The notes under the pieces: model-generated
What the model was told of the DNA's origin: nothing
The model's database searches: none
What the model saw: the letters and a program-made list of their open reading frames with translations, nothing else
Assembly: GCA_027067015.1 (NCBI GenBank)
Contig: JAMOMS010000125.1
Span: 1-12,871, forward strand
Source: Campylobacterales bacterium
GTDB taxonomy: Bacteria; Campylobacterota; Campylobacteria; Campylobacterales; Hydrogenimonadaceae
DNA length: 12,871 nucleotides
Reading direction: 5' to 3'
In this document: positions 5,583 to 12,071 of the stretch, piece after piece
Layout of the letters: each line of letters starts with the position of its first letter
Numbering within the stretch: the first letter of the stretch is position 1
Program-made: the position numbers and the translations under genes

Positions 5583-8151
5583 AATTCTCGTGGCTAAATT
5601 TGAAAATCTCTACCCCTTTTTGACGGATCGCCTCCAGCCAGCGCTCAATATCCGGCTTGTGATACCCCAACTTCTCCGCGGCATGACGCATCTGTAAAAA
5701 CTCCGTATAAAGCGTAGTGGGGAAGATAGCGGGATCGTCGGTATTGATACACACTTCCACTTTGCCTTTTCGCAATCCAAAACGGTTATACCTTTTCTGT
5801 TCCTCTTCGCTAAACCCCTCAATCGGCGACCATCGAAAAACGGGGTGCTCTTCGTAACCTTTGAGCATGGCGATATAGACGTTGGAAGAGGGGTTTGTCT
5901 CTATGATAATTCTGCGATCCGCGATTTTTTGCAGTAAAGCATCCTGTATCGCTTCATAAAGGGTCAAATCCTCATCGGTAATAGACTTCCAGTCGTTTTC
6001 AAACCCCACCGAAGCGTGATAATCAAGACGCACAATCTCTTCCCACTTTCTGGTTCGGTATTGGTGGTAATACTCATAAAGTGCCCGGGGGTTTTTATTA
6101 GACTCTTTATTCGGCAACATCACCGTACGATAATAGGCATCGGCCGGCTTGATACTTTTGAGGTTCTCAAACGAAATGAGCGGGCAATATTTGCGAAGTT
6201 TCCATGCTTCATAAAGCGTATCGTAATCCAGTTCCAACCCTTTATAAAGCTCCGCAAAAAGCTCACGAATGCCCTTTTCATACTTCTTTGCCAGCTTAAC
6301 GGCACCGGGAATTTCCGGCAAAACCCTGTAAGTCCACTCTCTTAGCCACACCAGCGTATCGAGTAACTCCTCTTTACTTAGATAAACCGGCCCGTTTCGC
6401 ACCAGCCACCGCGCCGGCTCAAGCCCCACCGCCAAAGCGTGCCCGAGGCGGTCATTTTCCCGCATATCGTAAAACTCTATGGTCTCATCAATGCGCCGCA
6501 TACCCGTTGCGATATGGTTAAAATCTTCCCCCGCGTGTACCGAAAGTTTGAGACGCTTGCGCGCCAGACGCCCTTGCAGGTGCGCCCGCATGGCCCTGGG
6601 CCACGCGTAACGCTTGGGCTCATAACGCAAAAAGTTTATAACGGGGGCAAAAACCTCCGGCGGGGTTTGGCTCTCTACGCCGGCTACGTCAAGCGTGACA
6701 ACCATGTGGGCCGGATCGTACCGCAATGTTTTATTGGCATCCATACGAATCTCTATGGTCTCGGCCGACTCAAAGAGCAAGTTGTGCAGTTTTTTTGCCT
6801 CTTTATAAAGTTTGCTACGCAATCGTTTATGACGAGGCGATTGAAGCAAAAAGGCTGTGTTAAAGTCACTTGTTTGCTCTCTTTCTCTTACAAAGTGTAC
6901 GCTAAAGTGGTAATTTTGTTCCTCTTTTTCGGCAAGCTCAGCATTAAAAGCCCGGCAATAATGTTTGATATCACCGCCGTTAAAAAAAGCATCGGGCGCT
7001 ACTTTAACCTCCGCAAAAGTCGTTCCCGTCTGAAAAATATTTTGCGCGATATTTTTATGCTTTTGTCCGCCGACCTGCCTTATTTTGGAGCTAAAAAACT
7101 CACCAAAGCGGCCAAGTCCCGTATTTTGACTCATAAGCTGGTATGCGCGTAAAATATGCACCGCATTCAAAAAGACAGCGACCGCGTTTTGCACCAAACG
7201 GTACCGACTGCCTGAGGCCAACTCAAACAAAAGCACGTGCCACACCAGCCAAAAGGCGTTATATTGCGCTTTCTCTACCCTTTTAAGAGCCTCTTTCCAC
7301 AGCCACCCTTTACGATGAGGCCAAGAGGATGAAAAAAGAGGATGGCTAATAATCGGCATATTAAGATAGAGCCGACTGTATAGCCTGGATGTATAAGCGT
7401 CATTCACACACTCTCTCAACCGCTGACGCCACAAAGCCAGCTCTTTTTCTGCGCCAGACATCTCGGCTTTGAAAATCTCAATCGCTATCTTGGCCGCGTC
7501 TATGACCTGGCCAATGGTTAACCGCCCGCTATTAAGCAAAGAAAATTCGCTGAGCCTTGGGAGTTTTTGTATAAAAGAGACTTCATAATATTCGTTTGGT
7601 GTCGGGGTATTGAGCATCTCCCAGATGTTAGGGATATTTTCATTGGCGCCGCCGGCATGCAGGTGCAAGTCGGCATACGCTTTGTCGTTTTCGGGCATCG
7701 GCAATGCCAGGGGGGTAATAAAATCGGCATATCGCACAATCTCCTGCAAACCGATCTGCTCCCCATTGAGCCACCCTTGCAGTCGATAGCCGATGATGCA
7801 GTAAGGGTGAATCTTGTTGATCACGCCGCTATATGCTTGTAGTTTGCTCTCATCGCAGGCTATGCGCTCTCCAAACGGGGCATTGGCAAAAAAGGTCTCA
7901 TACAACTTTGCCAAAAACCCAAAATCGGTTTTTGCATCCAACCGGTCGTACCCGTGCTTTTTGGCTACGGCGTCAACGGTCTCTTTGCGGAATCTTGAGG
8001 GGTAAAAATCTTCCAAAGCCGCTTTGGCCGTCTCTGTCAGCCCTCTGTTTTGCCTTAACCTGGCATCTTCCCAAAGGGCCCAAGCCACCAGCATGGCGTC
8101 ACTGCGCAAGAGCGCAATGGCGCCTATCTCATCGGGCGCATTGTAGATCAT
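5566..8151 (-). CDS. rdrB: RADAR deaminase RdrB
   Basis: This is an 861-residue divergent adenosine deaminase, far longer than the roughly 340 residues of housekeeping enzymes. All core amidohydrolase motifs are present in order: ADLHLHAGG with the metal ligands H163 and H165, SVHAGED (H539, catalytic E542), RLGHA (H571), ETNPSSNVYI (751-760) and NTDDP (D805-D806). Long insertions separate HLH from HAGE (about 370 residues) and RLGHA from ETNPSSN (about 180), as described for RdrB. In RADAR, RdrB assembles into large shells with RdrA and converts adenine nucleotides (or RNA adenosines) to inosine on phage infection. The ATG overlaps the rdrA stop (ATGA), so translation is probably coupled. 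The catalytic motifs look intact. Confidence 0.9.
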   Translation of the reverse strand: MIYNAPDEIGAIALLRSDAMLVAWALWEDARLRQNRGLTETAKAALEDFYPSRFRKETVDAVAKKHGYDRLDAKTDFGFLAKLYETFFANAPFGERIACDESKLQAYSGVINKIHPYCIIGYRLQGWLNGEQIGLQEIVRYADFITPLALPMPENDKAYADLHLHAGGANENIPNIWEMLNTPTPNEYYEVSFIQKLPRLSEFSLLNSGRLTIGQVIDAAKIAIEIFKAEMSGAEKELALWRQRLRECVNDAYTSRLYSRLYLNMPIISHPLFSSSWPHRKGWLWKEALKRVEKAQYNAFWLVWHVLLFELASGSRYRLVQNAVAVFLNAVHILRAYQLMSQNTGLGRFGEFFSSKIRQVGGQKHKNIAQNIFQTGTTFAEVKVAPDAFFNGGDIKHYCRAFNAELAEKEEQNYHFSVHFVREREQTSDFNTAFLLQSPRHKRLRSKLYKEAKKLHNLLFESAETIEIRMDANKTLRYDPAHMVVTLDVAGVESQTPPEVFAPVINFLRYEPKRYAWPRAMRAHLQGRLARKRLKLSVHAGEDFNHIATGMRRIDETIEFYDMRENDRLGHALAVGLEPARWLVRNGPVYLSKEELLDTLVWLREWTYRVLPEIPGAVKLAKKYEKGIRELFAELYKGLELDYDTLYEAWKLRKYCPLISFENLKSIKPADAYYRTVMLPNKESNKNPRALYEYYHQYRTRKWEEIVRLDYHASVGFENDWKSITDEDLTLYEAIQDALLQKIADRRIIIETNPSSNVYIAMLKGYEEHPVFRWSPIEGFSEEEQKRYNRFGLRKGKVEVCINTDDPAIFPTTLYTEFLQMRHAAEKLGYHKPDIERWLEAIRQKGVEIFKFSHENFKLTG

Positions 8152-8441
8152 TTAGCGCTCAACCCCAGCATGGCGCGAATCTTTTGGCACTGTGCTTTGA
8201 GTGCCGTATCATCACTTTTTTCAACAGCGTTACATATATGTTTATCATGTAACTCTTGAAAGCGCCTTGCCCACTCTTTTGTCTCTTCGGGAGTTGCCTC
8301 TTTAAGCTTATCTTCTAAATCTTTCAAAAACTTCATAATATTCTGGCTCTTTTCTTCAATCTCTTTTAATGACCACTTGTCAATATCTTTTAGATTATAT
8401 TCTTCCTTTAAATCTAAGCTTTGTTCGCTTAGTCTTTTTCG
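8148..8441 (-). pseudogene. rdrA: C-terminal remainder of rdrA, detached by an in-frame TAA
   Basis: I translated base by base through the stop. After TAA (8442-8444), the same frame reads RKRLSEQSLDLKEEYN and LKDIDKWSLKEIEEKSQNI, then joins ATG 8334-8336 (MKFLKDLEDKLKEATPEE) and continues to TGA 8148-8150 with no other stop. That is 97 codons. The last 62 could be made alone from ATG 8336, but there is no convincing ribosome site (only GAAGAAAAGAG). The piece is highly charged and helical, as is the linker before the stop. Its TGA overlaps the rdrB ATG, which is where an intact rdrA would end. A single substitution (CAA, GAA or AAA to TAA) would explain the break; sequencing error, read-through or a true two-protein arrangement are alternatives. 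Confidence 0.8.
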
Positions 8442-10706
8442 TTATCTTTGCTCTTCTTCTGTACTTTTTTCGATTTTGTTTTTGTCTTCTGAAGACTTAC
8501 TTCGTGACTCAGTCTTCTTTTTTAATTCAGAACTCTTCTCCCCTATAAAAAAGGGAAATTTAGGTTTTTCAGCTCCTTCTTTTTCTAAAATAGCCTGAAT
8601 AAGCGGATGATCATAAAAAAAGCCTACCAGACTCTCTTTTTCCATTTTATCATTTTTATCTTTTGTTTCAAGCGCCCATTTCAAATTATGTTTATAGGCT
8701 TCCGATGATTTGATATTTTGAGTTTTAAATATTTTTTCCGTCATAGCAATCCGCACCCCTGAAGCGTGGGCCGGGGTCTCATAATAACCGATGCTGTTTA
8801 AAAAAATATACACTATCCTTTGCAAAAGCTCTTTGGATTGGCCGTCATCTCTGGTTGTCTTACCGACCATATATTTTTCTTTAAAAACGTTCCAATCTGT
8901 ATAAAATTTCTTTAACATTAAGTACAAAGCGTAACTATTTGGTGAGGGTAACACCGTATCATCGGAATAACTTAGAAGCTTTTGGATTTCTTTTTCTTCC
9001 AAATCATCTTTTTTTATACCAAAATCCGTCTCTTCTTCATCTTCCTTGTTATAATCAAACTCATCTAAAGTAAAATCCGACTGGTACGGAGGATCAAGTA
9101 AAATTTCCATAACTTTCTCTTTTCTTTCCTCTTTATTCCGAATACCGGAGAGCGAAAGAAGCATAAAAGAGACAAATTTGCCCACAAAAACATAGCGCCT
9201 TGTCGCGTTACCCGTTCTAAACTCACCCGAATGGGAAAAGAGCGAGGCGATAAATCTGTCTAATGTATCTACCGTATCCTCGCGTTCTCCTTCAGAGGTG
9301 TCCGGCTTTCGGAAATAGAGTCCGTGGACAAGCTTTTCTTTGGGAAAGGCAATCAGGTTTTGTGTTTCACCAGCATCCGAATTTTCTTCGTTACTACATT
9401 GAAACATAGCTATATGCTTGCCTTGAAACAACGGCCCTTCAAGCGCTTTATAGCCGTCTATTCGCCCCCTGCCATCTTGCTCTTCAAAAGCTTCCAAATC
9501 ATTGCGACACGCCAAAGAGAGTAAATATTTTTGCTTATCGGTAGCGTATCTGTAAAACTCTTCCACCCCTTCCAAAAACTGTCTGTAAAGCGCGCCCTCT
9601 TTCACAAGCGCGGTATAAAAACTCTCCTTGTTCTTTTGCCCTTCCATAGCCATGACAACCGGTTTGAGTTTGGCGGCAAGCTGGACAAAGCTTCTGACGT
9701 TATCGTTCGGAAAAATCGCGATGGCATCCTTTTTTCTGCGCATATAGTGGTAAATTAGCTCATTGGCATAGTCATGCAGATCTTTATAATCTACCACCAC
9801 ATCCTTGCCATTGCGTATTTGCGGCTCAATCTTGTCAATGGGTTCAATGGTGTAGCGGTAGTCATTGGGCAAAACCTTGTTAAAGTACTGGTTGACAATG
9901 TCATCCACCATCGGCTCTTTGGTATCGCAGTTTCTCTCATTGCAGGCGATGTCACGTCTAAACTGGTTGCAAAGCAGTTTTTTATAAAGCTTGCCGTCAC
10001 CGCTGACAATAGGAACAATATAGGGTGAAGCCAGAAATTTGCGCACCACTTCCAATACGTCAAACCCCTTTTTAAAGGCCATATCCACATCGTCAATCAG
10101 CAAGACCAATGCTTGAACCTTAAGAAGGTTGGCGGTCTCTTTAAAAAATAGGTGCACATGCTGTTCCAGCGCCTTGCTGGAAGCGTTGGCTGCAATGGCG
10201 TCAATCCCGCCCTCAAGCATACTGGCGTGCTTGAGTTTCATCACCGCGCCCAAAGAGAGAGATACCCTCTCCAGCGCTTTGTGGTACTGCATGAACGTGG
10301 TTTCGTCTACCGCGCCGCCCATCCGCTCTTTCTCTTTCTCTACCGCTTCAACCACACTACCCAACACCACACCCAAAAAGTCTTCATTGTCATACAGCAG
10401 TGTCGGATCCACCGGCCCGATAAAGTAGAGCGAACGCTCCCGGGCCTCTGTTTTTCGCTTATAGTTTTCTTCTATATTGATCATCAAAACGGTTTTTCCC
10501 ATGCCCCGCTCGCCGTCTATAAAGATGGCGTCATGGCGTCTGACCTTCTCAATTTGCTCATCCTCCAAACGCTCACTTTTGGGCATACTCTCAAGCAAAC
10601 CGGTCAGCGTTTCATACACACCGTTTAAAACCTTTCTTTGCAGATTCTCATCTTCATTTTTATAGACCTGGGGGCGATTGACCGTCTGTAAATCTATATA
10701 AGCCAT
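8442..10706 (-). CDS. rdrA: RADAR ATPase RdrA, N-terminal 754 residues up to a premature stop
   Basis: This is a P-loop ATPase of the RADAR antiphage system. Walker A, GERGMGKT, is at about residues 65-72, and Walker B, ALVLLIDDVD, at about 199-208. A TLLYDNEDFLGVVLG segment lies between them and a sensor-like IVPIVSGDG follows. The long C-terminal half has no recognised motif and ends in a charged linker (from about KKKTESRSKSSEDKNK). TAA at 8442-8444 ends the frame, but the same frame continues open to 8148. Three starts are possible: TTG 10712, ATG 10709 and ATG 10706. I chose 10706 because AGAGG (10713-10717) is six bases away. RdrA is thought to sense phage and work with RdrB. Whether the truncated form works is unknown. 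Confidence 0.88.
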   Translation of the reverse strand: MAYIDLQTVNRPQVYKNEDENLQRKVLNGVYETLTGLLESMPKSERLEDEQIEKVRRHDAIFIDGERGMGKTVLMINIEENYKRKTEARERSLYFIGPVDPTLLYDNEDFLGVVLGSVVEAVEKEKERMGGAVDETTFMQYHKALERVSLSLGAVMKLKHASMLEGGIDAIAANASSKALEQHVHLFFKETANLLKVQALVLLIDDVDMAFKKGFDVLEVVRKFLASPYIVPIVSGDGKLYKKLLCNQFRRDIACNERNCDTKEPMVDDIVNQYFNKVLPNDYRYTIEPIDKIEPQIRNGKDVVVDYKDLHDYANELIYHYMRRKKDAIAIFPNDNVRSFVQLAAKLKPVVMAMEGQKNKESFYTALVKEGALYRQFLEGVEEFYRYATDKQKYLLSLACRNDLEAFEEQDGRGRIDGYKALEGPLFQGKHIAMFQCSNEENSDAGETQNLIAFPKEKLVHGLYFRKPDTSEGEREDTVDTLDRFIASLFSHSGEFRTGNATRRYVFVGKFVSFMLLSLSGIRNKEERKEKVMEILLDPPYQSDFTLDEFDYNKEDEEETDFGIKKDDLEEKEIQKLLSYSDDTVLPSPNSYALYLMLKKFYTDWNVFKEKYMVGKTTRDDGQSKELLQRIVYIFLNSIGYYETPAHASGVRIAMTEKIFKTQNIKSSEAYKHNLKWALETKDKNDKMEKESLVGFFYDHPLIQAILEKEGAEKPKFPFFIGEKSSELKKKTESRSKSSEDKNKIEKSTEEEQR

Positions 10707-10747
10707 CATCAACCTCTTTTTTGTTCTTATTTAACGTTTTATATGGC

Positions 10748-10753
10748 TTTATA
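10748..10753 (-). promoter_or_regulatory. Possible -10 element of the rdrA promoter
   Basis: On the minus strand, TATAAA (10753 to 10748) lies about 40 bases before the rdrA start, preceded by AT-rich sequence with T and A tracts. No good -35 at 16-18 bases is visible; ATGACT sits 20 bases upstream, which is too far. Campylobacterota promoters often lack a -35, so this is plausible but weak. Confidence 0.3.
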
Positions 10754-10793
10754 ATCTAAAAACTTTGCTTTAAAGTCATTTAATTTTAAACTT

Positions 10794-10807
10794 TTGACCT
10801 GTGTCAA
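10794..10807. promoter_or_regulatory. CRP/FNR-superfamily palindrome TTGAC-N4-GTCAA
   Basis: TTGACCTGTGTCAA is a perfect 5-bp dyad with a 4-base spacer centred at 10800.5, the form of CRP/FNR-family sites and compatible with the NnrR-type pattern TTGNC-N4-GNCAA. Relative to the -10 candidate TACATT (10830-10835) and a start near 10842, the centre falls at -41.5, the class II activator position. It may also affect the divergent rdrA promoter, where it lies near -60. The regulator and signal are inference; oxygen, nitric oxide or nitrate response would suit a multiheme cytochrome. Confidence 0.5.
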
Positions 10808-10814
10808 TTTATGA

Positions 10815-10835
10815 ACAGAAATTTTTCTGTACATT
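10815..10835 (+). promoter_or_regulatory. Cytochrome promoter -10 with overlapping 16-base palindrome
   Basis: ACAGAAATTTTTCTGT (10815-10830) is a near-perfect palindrome: seven-base arms ACAGAAA and TTTCTGT around two bases. TACATT (10830-10835) is the best -10 candidate. The palindrome would fill the spacer between -35 and -10, a place where a repressor would block polymerase. A competing -10 reading, TACACC at 10835-10840, would shift the start by five bases. The leader would be about ten bases, with only AAAAAGA as a ribosome site. Confidence 0.4.
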
Positions 10836-10851
10836 ACACCTTAAAAAGATC

Positions 10852-12009
10852 ATGCGACACCTTACCCTTCTTATCACCTTGACCATACTGGCCCAGGCCG
10901 CTCCGTTTGTCCCCTCCAAAGTCTGCTCCAAGTGCCATCCGGCCATCTACAAGGAGTACATGGGCTCCATGCACCGCAACAGCTCCGTTTTTAACGATCC
11001 GGTGCACAAAGCGGTCTGGGACAAACACCCCCTCAAGACCAAACAAAAGTACAACTGCGCCGTCTGCCACACCCCTACCGACACCAAGCTGATTGAAGCG
11101 TTTAAAAAGGGCAAGCCGACCCTGCCCCAAGCCAACCGCATCCAGCGCGACGAGCCCATCGGTTGCGCCACCTGCCATCGCATCCAATCGATCCGCGCCC
11201 ATGCGCAACAGAATGAAAATATCTATAGCAACAAACCCAAATACTACTACGCCGCCAAAGGGGGCAAAACGGTCAAAGAGAGGGTCAAATTTCATGAAGA
11301 GCCCAGCTTTTTCGGCCTGTTTAAAAAAGCCAAAGGCTCACCCTTTCACACCATCGACTACACCAACCGCCTCTTCGCAAACGGCGCCGTCTGCCTGGGG
11401 TGTCACGACCACAAACGCAACAAACAGGGGCTGGCCATCTGTAGCATGGATCGCAAAGGAGCCGAACCCTCCGCCAAAACCAACTGCGTCACCTGCCATA
11501 TGCCGCAAGTTAGCGGCTCCCTCTCTACCATCACCGAGACCAAAACCCACGCCTACCACGGTTTTGCCGGTCTGCACGTACGGCCCGACCTGCTGGCCAA
11601 ACATATCGCTTTAACTATTGACGCGCCCAAAGGCAAACTGCGCGTCACCGTCAAAAACCAAGCCGACCATCGCCTCTTTTCCCATCCTCTCAGGCTGGCG
11701 CAACTGCGCGTTACAATAGAACGCCAAAATAAAACCGTTACCCTCCCGCCGGTCAACCTTTTTACCGTCCTGGGTAAAAACGGCCGGCCGGCCATGCCCT
11801 GGGTCGCCGATACCGTGTTAAAACAAAACGGCATAGGCGCCAAAGAGAGCAGAACTTTCGCTTTTGATTTCATGCCGCAAAAGAAAGACCGTATTACCGT
11901 GACACTGGGCTATTACATTGTCAACCCCCAATCAGCTCGAAAACTCGGCATTAAAGAGCGTGGAATCAAAGAGTTTAAGGTATTAAAGAGTAAAATTTTT
12001 CCATATTAA
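10852..12009 (+). CDS. Periplasmic pentaheme cytochrome c (cytochrome c554-like)
   Basis: This is a 385-residue exported multiheme cytochrome. ATG 10852 opens a signal peptide (MRHLTLLITLTILAQA, then A-P), so it is preferred to the frame-opening GTG at 10801, which would add 17 unsuitable residues and lies within the regulatory palindrome. Five CxxCH heme-binding motifs are visible: CSKCH (25-29), CAVCH (69-73), CATCH (105-109), CLGCH (181-185) and CVTCH (212-216). The spacing and motifs such as YKEYMGSMH resemble the cytochrome c554/c-prime group of electron carriers. The C-terminal third (about 245-385) has no heme motif and looks like a beta-rich domain. It likely carries electrons in anaerobic or nitrogen/sulfur respiration. 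The partner enzyme is not in the window. Confidence 0.85.
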   Translation: MRHLTLLITLTILAQAAPFVPSKVCSKCHPAIYKEYMGSMHRNSSVFNDPVHKAVWDKHPLKTKQKYNCAVCHTPTDTKLIEAFKKGKPTLPQANRIQRDEPIGCATCHRIQSIRAHAQQNENIYSNKPKYYYAAKGGKTVKERVKFHEEPSFFGLFKKAKGSPFHTIDYTNRLFANGAVCLGCHDHKRNKQGLAICSMDRKGAEPSAKTNCVTCHMPQVSGSLSTITETKTHAYHGFAGLHVRPDLLAKHIALTIDAPKGKLRVTVKNQADHRLFSHPLRLAQLRVTIERQNKTVTLPPVNLFTVLGKNGRPAMPWVADTVLKQNGIGAKESRTFAFDFMPQKKDRITVTLGYYIVNPQSARKLGIKERGIKEFKVLKSKIFPY

Positions 12010-12015
12010 CGGTTT

Positions 12016-12054
12016 CGTTGCCCGTTTTTCCGTAGGCCGATGACGGCAACGGCC
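12016..12054 (+). promoter_or_regulatory. Spacer with two mutually exclusive stems before the GGDEF gene
   Basis: CGTTGCC (12016-12022) can pair with GGCAACG (12045-12051), extendable by GT/AC with one bulged C. Alternatively GGCCG (12035-12039) can pair with CGGCC (12050-12054). The two stems share bases 12050-12051 and the 12035-12039 arm lies in the loop of the first, so they compete. No T run follows either stem. It could be a cytochrome mRNA end structure or a leader element for the GGDEF gene. Confidence 0.35.
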
Positions 12055-12071
12055 GTATCAAAGGAAAGGCG

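Noticed and set aside
6439..7152. 237-codon plus-strand frame inside rdrB
   Set aside because: Opposite strand of a catalytic-motif-bearing region of rdrB; the basic, cysteine-scattered translation shows no family features.
8337..8444. A frameshift as the cause of the rdrA break
   Set aside because: The reading frame on both sides is the same (the distance from 8442 to 8148 is a multiple of three), so a single stop codon, not an indel, separates the parts.
8442..8560. Phase-variable simple repeat controlling rdrA
   Set aside because: The region is A-rich with three adjacent Glu codons, but there is no long homopolymer or tandem repeat of the kind that slips, and the break is not a frame change.
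5566..10800. CRISPR array, transposon ends or integrase near the defence genes
   Set aside because: No regularly spaced repeats, terminal inverted repeats, transposase or integrase motifs were seen on either strand.
10801..10851. GTG at 10801 as the cytochrome start
   Set aside because: It would add 17 residues before the signal peptide and place coding sequence over the CRP/FNR-type dyad and the 16-base palindrome.
12010..12071. c-di-GMP riboswitch (GEMM) before the GGDEF gene
   Set aside because: The spacer is only about 60 bases and lacks the GEMM core strings and tetraloop/receptor arrangement.
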